Positions 48,901 to 60,569 of a stretch of DNA of 64,000 bases are shown in pieces (the first letter of the stretch is position 1; each line of letters starts with the position of its first letter). Below the pieces are notes generated by a model. The model made no database searches. It was not told the DNA's origin and worked only from the letters and a program-made list of their open reading frames with translations. Origin of the DNA: Pontederia crassipes. Lineage: Eukaryota > Streptophyta > Magnoliopsida > Commelinales > Pontederiaceae. The position numbers and the translations under genes were made by a program. The stretch spans positions 38,883,853 through 38,947,852 of the forward strand of contig CM060198.1 in NCBI GenBank assembly GCA_030549335.1. Reading direction: 5' to 3'.

Positions 48901-49370
48901 AACAGTTACAATCAATGATAAAGCTCTTGGGAATTAGAGTCTTAGAGTAAGGTTCAAACCACTAAGTTATAAATACTTATTACTACCTTTGGGTATCCCA
49001 AGACGTGATAGATCCTAAGAACTTTAACTCTATTTTCCAACCGAAGCTGCACCGTTACAATCAACGATAAAGCTCTTGGGGATTAGACTCTTAGAGTAAG
49101 GTTGAAACCACTAAGTTATAGATACTTATTACAACCTTTGGGTATCCCAAGAGGTGATAGATCCTTTGAACTTTAACTCTATTTCCAACCGAAGTTGAAC
49201 TGTTACAATCAATGATAAAGCTCTTGGGGATTAGAGTCTTAGAGTAAGGTTCAAAGCTCTAAGTTATAGATACTTATTACAACCTTTGTGTATCCCAAGA
49301 GGTGATAGATCCTTAGAACTTTAACTCTATTTTCAACCGAAGTTGAACCGTTACAATCAATGATAAAGCT
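45977..49370. repeat. 23-monomer repeat (3,392 bp), copy 2
   Basis: Tandem partner of the preceding unit with almost the same sequence by eye. The differences I see are mostly single-base indels clustered between about 48,340 and 49,040: CTTGGGATTAG, CTTTGGTATCC, CTAAGTTTATAG, CTTGGGATAGAG and CTATTTTCCAACC. The unusual clustering could be sequencing or consensus error in a repeat, or real change. Confidence 0.9.
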
Positions 49371-51500
49371 CTTGGGATTAGTGTCTTAGAGTAAGGTTCA
49401 AACTACTAAGTTATAGATACTTATTACTACCTTTGGGTTTCCCAAGAGGTGATAGATCCTAAGAACTTTAACTCTATTTCCAACCGAAGCTGAACCGTTA
49501 CAATCAACGATAAAGCTCTTGGGGATTAGAGTCTTAGAGTATGGTTCAAACCATGAAGTTATAGATACTTATTACAACCTTTGGGTATCCGAAGAGGTGA
49601 TAGATCCTTAGAACTTTAACTCTATTTCCAACCGAAGTTGAAACCGTTACAATCAATGATAAAGCTCTTGGGGATTAGACTCTTAGAGTAAGGTACAAAC
49701 CACTAAGTTATAGATACTTATTACAACCTTTGGGTATCCGAAGAGGTGATAGATCCTTAGAACTTTAACTCTATTTCCAATCGAAGTTGAACCGTTACAA
49801 TCAATGATGAAGCTCTTGGGATTAGAGTCTTAGAGTAAGGTTCAAACCACTAAGTTATAGAAACTTATTACAACCTTTGGGTATCCTAAGAGGTGATAGA
49901 TCCTTAGAACTTTAACTCTATTTCCAATCGAAGTTGAACAGTTACAATCAATGATAAAGCTCTTGGGAATTAGAGTCTTAGAGTAAGGTTCAAACCACTA
50001 AGTTATAGATACTTATTACAACCTTTGGGTATCCCAAGACGTGATAGATCCTAAGAACTTTAACTCTATTTCCAACCGAAGCTGAACCGTTACAATCAAC
50101 GATAAAGCTCTTGGGGATTAGACTCTTAGAGTAAGGTTGAAACCACTAAGTTATAGATACTTATTACAACCTTTGGGTATCCCAAGAGGTGATAGATCCT
50201 TTGAACTTTAACTCTATTTCCAACCGAAGTTGAACCGTTACAATCAATGATAAAGCTCTTGGGGATTAGAGTCTTAGAGTAAGGTTCAAAGCTCTAAGTT
50301 ATAGATACTTATTACTACCTTTGGGTATCCCAAGAGGTGATAGATCCTTAGAACTTTAACTCTATTTCCAACCGAAGCTGAACCGTTACAATCAATGATA
50401 AAGCTCTTGGGGATTAGAGTCTTAGAGTATGGTTCAAATCACTAAGTTATAGATACTTATTACAACCTTTGGGTATCCGAAGAGGTGATAGATCCTTAGA
50501 ACTTTAACTCTATTTCAACGGAAGTTGAACCGTTACAATCAATGATAAAGCTCTTGGGGATTAGACTCTTAGAGTAAGGTTCAAACCACAAAGTTTTAGA
50601 TACTTATTACAACCTTTGGGTATCCTAAGAGGTGATAGATCCTTAGAACTTTAACTCTATTTCCAACCAAAGTTGAACCGTTACAATCAATGATAAAGCT
50701 CTTGGGGATTAGAGTCTTAGAGTAAGGTTCAAACCACTAAGTTATACATACTTATTACAACCTTTGGGTATCCTAAGAGGTGATAGATCCTCAGAACTAT
50801 AACTCTATTTCCAACCGAAGTTGAACAGTTACAATCAATGATAATGCTCTTGGGGAATAGAGTCATAGAGTATGGTTCAAATCTCTAAGTTATAGATACT
50901 TATTACAACCTTTGGGTATCCAAAGAGGTGATAGATCCTTAGAACTTTAACTCTATTTCCAATCGAAGTTGAACAGTTACAATCAATGATAAAGCTCTTG
51001 GGAATAAGAGTCTTAGAGTAAGGTTCAAACTACTAAGTTATAGATACTTATTACTACCTTTGGGTATCCCAAGAGGTGATAGATCCTAAGAACTTTAACT
51101 CTATTTCCAACCGAAGCTGAACCGTTACAATCAACGATAAAGCTCTTGGGGATTAGAGTCTTAGAGTATGGTTCAAACCATGAAGTTATAGATACTTATT
51201 ACAACCTTTGGGTATCCGAAGAGGTGATAGATCCTTAGAACTTTAACTCTATTTCCAACCGAAGTTGAACCGTTACAATCAATGATAAACCTCTTGGGGA
51301 TTAGACTCTTAGAGTAAGGTACAAACCACTAAGTTATAGATACTTATTACAACCTTTGGGTATCCTAAGAGGTGATAGATCCTTAGAACTTTAACTCTAT
51401 TTCCAACCGAAGTTGAACCGTTACAATCAATGATAATGCTCTTGGGGAATAGAGTCATAGAGTATGGTTCAAATCTCTAAGTTATAGATACTTATTACTA
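49050..51500. repeat. Segment repeated at 54,376 and 61,500 (offsets 5,327 and 7,103 bp)
   Basis: The series TTTGAAC, AAAGCTCTAAG, GATTAGTGTC, TGGGTTTCCC (49,434, 54,761, 61,864), AACCATGAAG, AAGGTACAAACC, AACGGAAG, CAAAGTTTTAG (50,589, 55,916, 63,019) and GGAATAAGAG occurs three times in the window. The offsets are 36 and 48 monomers less 1 bp. This copy diverges near 51,500. Confidence 0.87.
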
Positions 51501-52520
51501 CCTTTGGGTATCCCAAGAGGTGATAGATCCTTAGAACTTTAACTCTATTTCCAACCGAAGTTGAACCGTTACAATCAATGATAAAGCTCTTGGGGATTAG
51601 AGTCTTAGAGTATGGTTCAAACCACTAAGTTATACATACTTATTACAACCTTTGGGTATCCTAAGAGGTGATAGATCCTTAGAACTTTAACTCTATTTCC
51701 AATCGAAGTTGAACCGTTACAATCAATGATAAAGCTCTTGGGGATTAGAGTCTTAGAGTAAGGTTCAAACCACTAAGTTATAGATACTTATTACTACCTT
51801 TGGGTATCCCAAGAGGTGATAGATCCTAAGAACTTTAACTCTATTTCCAACCGAAGCTGAACCGTTACAATCAACGATAAAGCTCTTGGGGATTAGAGTC
51901 TTAGAGTATGGTTCAAACCATGAAGTTATAGATACTTATTACAACCTTTGGGTATCCGAAGAGGTGATAGATCCTTAGAACTTTAACTCTATTTCCAACC
52001 GAAGTTGAACCGTTACAATCAATGATAAAGCTCTTGGGAATAAGAGTCTTAGAGTAAGGTTCAAACCACAAAGTTATAGATACTTATTACTACCTTTGGG
52101 TATCCCAAGAGGTGATAGATCCTAAGAACTTTAACTCTATTTCCAACCGAAGCTGAACCGTTACAATCAACGATAAAGCTCTTGGGGATTAGAGTCTTAG
52201 AGTATGGTTCAAACCATGAAGTTATAGATACTTATTACAACCTTTGGGTATCCGAAGAGGTGATAGATCCTTAGAACTTTAACTCTATTTCCAACCGAAG
52301 TTGAACCGTTACAATCAATGATAAACCTCTTGGGGATTAGACTCTTAGAGTAAGGTACAAACCACTAAGTTATAGATACTTATTACAACCTTTGGGTATC
52401 CTAAGAGGTGATAGATCCTTAGAACTTTAACTCTATTTCCAACCGAAGTTGAACCGTTACAATCAATGATAATGCTCTTGGGGAATAGAGTCATAGAGTA
52501 TGGTTCAAATCTCTAAGTTA
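51000..52520. repeat. 7-monomer tandem repeat (1,036 bp), partial second copy
   Basis: GGAATAAGAG (51,001 to 52,037), AACCATGAAG and the rare ATAAACCTC (51,285 to 52,321) recur at exactly 7 x 148 bp. The second copy runs only about 3.3 monomers before diverging at about 52,520. The middle of the first unit (51,500-51,800) resembles 44,150-44,420, so it looks inserted from the 3,392-bp repeat. Confidence 0.85.
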
Positions 52521-53319
52521 TAGATACTTATTACAACCTTTGGGTATCCAAAGAGGTGATAGATCCTTAGAACTTTAACTCTATTTCCAATCGAAGTTGA
52601 ACAGTTACAATCAATGATAAAGCTCTTGGGAATTAGAGTCTTAGAGTATGGTTCAAACCACTAAGTTATAGATACTTATTACAACCTTTGGGTATCCGAA
52701 GAGGTGATAGATCCTTAGAACTTTAACTCTATTTCCAACCGAAGTTGAACCGTTACAATCAATGATAAAGCTCTTGGGGATTAGACTCTTAGAGTAAGGT
52801 ACAAACCACTAAGTTATAGATACTTATTACAACCTTTGGGTATCCGAAGAGGTGATAGATCCTTAGAACTTTAACTCTATTTCCAATCGAAGTTGAACCG
52901 TTACAATCAATGATGAAGCTCTTGGGGAATAGAGTCTTAGAGTAAGGTTCAAACCACTAAGTTATAGAAACTTATTACAACCTTTGGGTATCCTAAGAGG
53001 TGATAGATCCTTAGAACTTTAACTCTATTTCCAATCGAAGTTGAACAGTTACAATCAATGATAAAGCTCTTGGGAATTAGAGTCTTAGAGTAAGGTTCAA
53101 ACCACTAAGTTATAGATACTTATTACAACCTTTGGGTATCCCAAGACGTGATAGATCCTAAGAACTTTAACTCTATTTCCAACCGAAGCTGAACCGTTAC
53201 AATCAACGATAAAGCTCTTGGGGATTAGACTCTTAGAGTAAGGTTGAAACCACTAAGTTATAGATACTTATTACAACCTTTGGGTATCCCAAGAGGTGAT
53301 AGATCCTTTGAACTTTAAC

Positions 53320-56300
53320 TCTATTTCCAACCGAAGTTGAACCGTTACAATCAATGATAAAGCTCTTGGGGATTAGAGTCTTAGAGTAAGGTTCAAACCA
53401 CTAAGTTATACATACTTATTACAACCTTTGGGTATCCTAAGAGGTGATAGATCCTTAGAACTTTAACTCTATTTCCAACCGAAGTTGAACCGTTACAATC
53501 AATGATAATGATCTTGGGGATTAGAGTCTTAGAGTAAGGTTCAAACCACTTAGTTATAGATACTTATTACTACCTTTGGGTATCCCAAGAGGTGATAGAT
53601 CCTTAGAACTTTAACTCTATTTCCAACCGAAGCTGAACCGTTACAATCAACGATAAAGCTCTTGGGGATTAGAGTCTTAGAGTATGGTTCAAACCACTAA
53701 GTTATAGATACTTATTACAACCTTTGGGTATCCGAAGAGGAGATAGATCCTTAGAACTTTAACTCTATTTCCAATCGAAGTTGAACCGTTACAATCAATG
53801 ATAAAGGTCTTGGGGATTAGACTCTTAGAGTAACGTTCAGACCACTAAGTTATAGATACTTATTACAACCTTTGGGTATCCTAAGAGGTGATAGATCCTT
53901 AGAACTTTAACTCTATTTCCAACCGAAGTTGAACCGTTACAATCAATGATAAAGCTCTTGGGGATTAGAGTCTTAGAGTAAGGTTCAAACCACTAAGTTA
54001 TACATACTTATTACAACCTTTGGGTATCCTAAGAGGTGATAGATCCTTAGAACTATAACTCTATTTCCAATCGAAGTTGAACCGTTACAATCAATGATAA
54101 TGCTCTTGGGGAATAGAGTCATAGAGTAAGGTTCAAATCTCTAAGTTATAGATACTTATTACAACCTTTGGGTATCCAAAGAGGTGATAGATCCTTAGAA
54201 CTTTAACTCTATTTCCAATCGAAGTTGAACAGTTACAATCAATGATAAAGCTCTTGGGGATTAGAGTCTTAGAGTAAGGTTCAAACCACTTAGTTATAGA
54301 TACTTATTACTACCTTTGGGTATCCCAAGAGGTGATAGATCCTTAGAACTTTAACTCTATTTCCAACCGAAGCTGAACCGTTACAATCAACGATAAAGCT
54401 CTTGGGGATTAGACTCTTAGAGTAAGGTTGAAACCACTAAGTTATAGATACTTATTACAACCTTTGGGTATCCCAAAAGGTGATAGATCCTTTGAACTTT
54501 AACTCTATTTCCAACCGAAGTTGAACCGTTACAATCAATGATAAAGCTCTTGGGGATTAGAGTCTTAGAGTAAGGTTCAAAGCTCTAAGTTATAGATACT
54601 TATTACAACCTTTGTGTATCCCAAGAGGTGATAGATCCTTAGAACTTTAACTCTATTTTCAACCGAAGTTGAACCGTTACAATCAATGATAAAGCTCTTG
54701 GGGATTAGTGTCTTAGAGTAAGGTTCAAACTACTAAGTTATAGATACTTATTACTACCTTTGGGTTTCCCAAGAGGTGATAGATCCTAAGAACTTTAACT
54801 CTATTTCCAACCGAAGCTGAACCGTTACAATCAACGATAAAGCTCTTGGGGATTAGAGTCTTAGAGTATGGTTCAAACCATGAAGTTATAGATACTTATT
54901 ACAACCTTTGGGTATCCGAAGAGGTGATAGATCCTTAGAACTTTAACTCTATTTCCAACCGAAGTTGAACCGTTACAATCAATGATAAAGCTCTTGGGGA
55001 TAAGACTCTTAGAGTAAGGTACAAACCACTAAGTTATAGATACTTATTACAACCTTTGGGTATCCGAAGAGGTGATAGATCCTTAGAACTTTAACTCTAT
55101 TTCCAATCGAAGTTGAACCGTTACAATCAATGATGAAGCTCTTGGGGATTAGAGTCTTAGAGTAAGGTTCAAACCACTAAGTTATAGAAACTTATTACAA
55201 CCTTTGGGTATCCTAAGAGGTGATAGATCCTTAGAACTTTAACTCTATTTCCAATCGAAGTTGAACAGTTACAATCAATGATAAAGCTCTTGGGAATTAG
55301 AGTCTTAGAGTAAGGTTCAAACCACTAAGTTATAGATACTTATTACAACCTTTGGGTATCCCAAGACGTGATAGATCCTAAGAACTTTAACTCTATTTCC
55401 AACCGAAGCTGAACCGTTACAATCAACGATAAAGCTCTTGGGGATTAGACTCTTGGAGTAAGGTTGAAACCACTAAGTTATAGATACTTATTACAACCTT
55501 TGGGTATCCCAAGAGGTGATAGATCCTTTGAACTTTAACTCTATTTCCAACCGAAGTTGAACCGTTACAATCAATGATAAAGCTCTTGGGGATTAGAGTC
55601 TTAGAGTAAGGTTCAAAGCTCTAAGTTATAGATACTTATTACTACCTTTGGGTATCCCAAGAGGTGATAGATCCTTAGAACTTTAACTCTATTTCCAACC
55701 GAAGCTGAACCGTTACAATCAACGATAAAGCTCTTGGGGATTAGAGTCTTAGAGTATGGTTCAAATCACTAAGTTATAGATACTTATTACAACCTTTGGG
55801 TATCCGAAGAGGTGATAGATCCTTAGAACTTTAACTCTATTTCAACGGAAGTTGAACCGTTACAATCAATGATAAAGCTCTTGGGGATTAGACTCTTAGA
55901 GTAAGGTTCAAACCACAAAGTTTTAGATACTTATTACAACCTTTGGGTATCCTAAGAGGTGATAGATCCTTAGAACTTTAACTCTATTTCCAACCAAAGT
56001 TGGACCGTTACAATCAATGATAAAGCTCTTGGGCATTAGAGTCTTAGAGTAAGGTTCAAACCACTAAGTTATACATACTTATTACAACCTTTGGGTATCC
56101 TAAGAGGTGATAGATCCTCAGAACTATAACTCTATTTCCAACCGAAGTTGAACCGTTACAATCAATGATAATGCTCTTGGGGAATAGAGTCATGGAGTAT
56201 GGTTCAAATCTCTAAGTTATAGATACTTATTACAACCTTTGGGTATCCAAAGAGGTGATAGATCCTTAGAACTTTAACTCTATTTCCAATCGAAGTTGAA

Positions 56301-56825
56301 CAGTTACAATCAATGATAAAGCTCTTGGGAATAAGAGTCTTAGAGTAAGGTTCAAACTACTAAGTTATAGATACTTATTACTACCTTTGGGTATCCCAAG
56401 AGGTGATAGATCCTAAGAACTTTAACTCTATTTCCAACCGAAGCTGAACCGTTAGAATCAACGATAAAGCTCTTGGGGATTAGAGTCTTAGAGTATGGTT
56501 CAAACCATGAAGTTATAGATACTTATTACAACCTTTGGGTATCCGAAGAGGTGATAGATCCTTAGAACTTTAACTCTATTTCCAACCGAAGTTGAACCGT
56601 TACAATCAATGATAAAGCTCTTGGGGATTAGACTCTTAGAGTAAGGTACAAACCACTAAGTTATAGATACTTATTACAACCTTTGGGTATCCTAAGAGGT
56701 GATAGATCCTTAGAACTTTAACTCTATTTCCAACCGAAGTTGAACCGTTACAATCAATGATAATGCTCTTGGGGAATAGAGTCATAGAGTATGGTTCAAA
56801 TCTCTAAGTTATAGATACTTATTAC
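53320..56825. repeat. B segment repeated at 60,570-64,000
   Basis: Markers recur downstream: AATGATCTTGG (53,506 to 60,757), TAACGTTCAGACC (53,831 to 61,082), TCCCAAAAGG (54,471 to 61,574) and TGGGTTTCCC (54,761 to 61,864). The offset is 7,251 bp in the left part and 7,103 in the right, exactly one monomer less. This copy keeps the monomer that the right copy has lost. Confidence 0.88.
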
Positions 56826-57632
56826 AACCTTTGGGTATCCAAAGAGGTCATAGATCCTTAGAACTTTAACTCTATTTCCAATCGAAGTTGAACAGTTACA
56901 ATCAATTATAAAGCTCTTGGGAATTAGAGTCTTAGAGTAAGGTTCAAACCACTAAGTTATAGATACTTATTACTACCTTTGGGTATCCCAAGAGGTGATA
57001 GATCCTTAGAACTTTAACTCTATTTGCAACCGAAGTTGAACCGTTACAATCAATGATAAAGCTCTTGGGGATTAGACTCTTAGAGTAAGGTTCAAACCAC
57101 TAAATTATAGATACTTATTACAACTTTTGGGTATCCCAAGAGGTGATAGATTCTTGGAACTTTAACTCTATTTCCGACCGAAGTTGAACCGTTACAATCA
57201 ATGATAAAGCTCTTGGGGATTAGAGTCTTAGAGTAAGGTTCAAACCACTAAGTTATACATACTTATTACAACCTTTGGGTATCCTAAGAGGTGATAGATC
57301 CTTAGAACTTTAACTCTATTTCCAACCGAAGTTGAACCGTTACAATCAATGATAATGCTCTTGGGGATTAGAGTCTTAGAGTAAGGTTCAAACCACTTAG
57401 TTATAGATACTTATTACTACCTTTGGGTATCCCAAGAGGTGATAGATCCTTAGAACTTTAACTCTATTTTCAACCGAAGTTGAACCGTTACAATCAATGA
57501 TAAAGCTCTTGGGGATTAGTGTCTTAGAGTAAGGTTCAAACCACTAAGTTATAGATACTTATTACTACCTTTGGGTATCCCAAGAGGTGATAGATCCTTA
57601 GAACTTTAACTCTATTTCCAACCGAAGCTGAA
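56005..57632. repeat. 11-monomer repeat (1,628 bp), copy 1
   Basis: Rare states recur at exactly 11 x 148 = 1,628 bp: GGGCATTAGAG, GAGTCATGGAG (56,188 to 57,816), GTTAGAATC (56,451 to 58,079), GAGGTCATAG (56,844 to 58,472) and TTTCCGACCG (57,171 to 58,799). The unit begins close to 56,005; before that CAAAGTTGGACC differs from the partner. Confidence 0.9.
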
Positions 57633-59095
57633 CCGTTACAATCAATGATAAAGCTCTTGGGCATTAGAGTCTTAGAGTAAGGTTCAAACCACTAAGTTAT
57701 ACATACTTATTACAACCTTTGGGTATCCTAAGAGGTGATAGATCCTCAGAACTATAACTCTATTTCCAACCGAAGTTGAACCGTTACAATCAATGATAAT
57801 GCTCTTGGGGAATAGAGTCATGGAGTATGGTTCAAATCTCTAAGTTATAGATACTTATTACAACCTTTGGGTATCCAAAGAGGTGATAGATCCTTAGAAC
57901 TTTAACTCTATTTCCAATCGAAGTTGAACAGTTACAATCAATGATAAAGCTCTTGGGAATAAGAGTCTTAGAGTAAGGTTCAAACTACTAAGTTATAGAT
58001 ACTTATTACTACCTTTGGGTATCCCAAGAGGTGATAGATCCTAAGAACTTTAACTCTATTTCCAACCGAAGCTGAACCGTTAGAATCAACGATAAAGCTC
58101 TTGGGGATTAGAGTCTTAGAGTATGGTTCAAACCATGAAGTTATAGATACTTATTACAACCTTTGGGTATCCGAAGAGGTGATAGATCCTTAGAACTTTA
58201 ACTCTATTTCCAACCGAAGTTGAACCGTTACAATCAATGATAAAGCTCTTGGGGATTAGACTCTTAGAGTAAGGTACAAACCACTAAGTTATAGATACTT
58301 ATTACAACCTTTGGGTATCCTAAGAGGTGATAGATCCTTAGAACTTTAACTCTATTTCCAACCGAAGTTGAACCGTTACAATCAATGATAATGCTCTTGG
58401 GGAATAGAGTCATAGAGTATGGTTCAAATCTCTAAGTTATAGATACTTATTACAACCTTTGGGTATCCAAAGAGGTCATAGATCCTTAGAACTTTAACTC
58501 TATTTCCAATCGAAGTTGAACAGTTACAATCAATGATAAAGCTCTTAGGAATTAGAGTCTTAGAGTAAGGTTCAAACCACTAAGTTATAGATACTTATTA
58601 CTACCTTTGGGTATCCCAAGAGGTGATAGATCCTTAGAACTTTAACTCTATTTGCAACCGAAGTTGAACCGTTACAATCAATGATAAAGCTCTTGGGGAT
58701 TAGACTCTTAGAGTAAGGTTCAAACCACTAAATTATAGATACTTATTACAACTTTTGGGTATCCCAAGAGGTGATAGATTCTTGGAACTTTAACTCTATT
58801 TCCGACCGAAGTTGAACCGTTACAATCAATGATAAAGCTCTTGGGGATTAGAGTCTTAGAGTAAGGTTCAAACCACTAAGTTATACATACTTATTACAAC
58901 CTTTGGGTATCCTAAGAGGTGATAGATCCTTAGAACTTTAACTCTATTTCCAACCGAAGTTGAACCGTTACAATCAATGATAATGCTCTTGGGGATTAGA
59001 GTCTTAGAGTAAGGTTCAAACCACTTAGTTATAGATACTTATTACTACCTTTGGGTATCCCAAGAGGTGATAGATCCTTAGAACTTTAACTCTAT
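57633..59095. repeat. 11-monomer repeat (1,628 bp), copy 2 (partial)
   Basis: Follows copy 1 directly and matches it to about 59,095, where TTTCCAACCGAAGCTG replaces TTTTCAACCGAAGTTG. About ten of the eleven monomers are present. Differences from copy 1 are few (CTCTTAGGAATTAG at about 58,542; CAATTATAAAG in copy 1 at about 56,904). Confidence 0.88.
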
Positions 59096-60569
59096 TTCCA
59101 ACCGAAGCTGAACCGTTACAATCAACGATAAAGCTCTTGGGGATTAGAGTCTTAGAGTATGGTTCAAACCACTAAGTTATAGATACTTATTACAACCTTT
59201 GGGTATCCGAAGAGGAGATAGATCCTTAGAACTTTAACTCTATTTCCAATCGAAGTTGAACCGTTACAATCAATGATAAAGCTCTTGGGGATTAGACTCT
59301 TAGAGTAAGGTTCAAACCACAAAGTTTTAGATACTTATTACAACCTTTGGGTATCCTAAGAGGTGATAGATCCTTAGAACTTTAACTCTATTTCCAACCA
59401 AAGTTGAACCGTTACAATCAATGATAAAGCTCTTGGGGATTAGAATCTTAGAGTAAGGTTCAAACCACTAAGTTATACATACTTATTACAACCTTTGGGT
59501 ATCCTAAGAGGTGATAGATCCTCAGAACTATAACTCTATTTCCAACCGAAGTTGAACCGTTACAATCAATGATAATGCTCTTGGGGAATAGAGTCATAGA
59601 GTATGGTTCAAATCTCTAAGTTATAGATACTTATTACAACCTTTGGGTATCCAAAGAGGTGATAGATCCTTAGAACTTTAACTCTATTTCCAATCGAAGT
59701 TGAACAGTTACAATCAATGATAAAGCTCTTGGGAATAAGAGTCTTAGAGTAAGGTTCAAACTACTAAGTTATAGATACTTATTACTACCTTTGGGTATCC
59801 CAAGAGGTGATAGATCCTAAGAACTTTAACTCTATTTCCAACCGAAGCTGAACCGTTACAATCAACGATAAAGCTCTTGGGGATTAGAGTCTTAGAGTAT
59901 GGTTCAAACCATGAAGTTATAGATACTTATTACAACCTTTGGGTATCCGAAGTGGTGATAGATCCTTAGAACTTTAACTCTATTTCCAACCGAAGTTGAA
60001 CCGTTACAATCAATGATAAAGCTCTTGGGGATTAGACTCTTAGAGTAAGGTACAAACCACTAAGTTATAGATACTTATTACAACCTTTGGGTATCCTAAG
60101 AGGTGATAGATCCTTAGAACTTTAACTCTATTTCCAACCGAAGTTGAACCGTTACAATTAATGATAATGCTCTTGGGGAATAGAGTCATAGAGTATGGTT
60201 CAAATCTCTAAGTTATAGATACTTATTACAACCTTTGGGTATCCAAAGAGGTGATATATCCTTAGAACTTTAACTCTATTTCCAATCGAAGTTGAACAGT
60301 TACAATCAATGATAAAGCTCTTGGGAATTAGAGTCTTAGAGTAAGGTTCAAACCACTAAGTTATAGATACTTATTACTACCTTTGGGTATCCCAAGAGGT
60401 GATAGATCCTTAGAACTTTAACTCTATTTGCAACCGAAGTTGAACCGTTACAATCAATGATAAAGCTCTTGGGGATTAGACTCTTAGAGTAAGGTTCAAA
60501 CCACTAAATTATAGATACTTATTACAACTTTTGGGTATCCCAAGAGGTGATAGATTCTTGGAACTTTAA

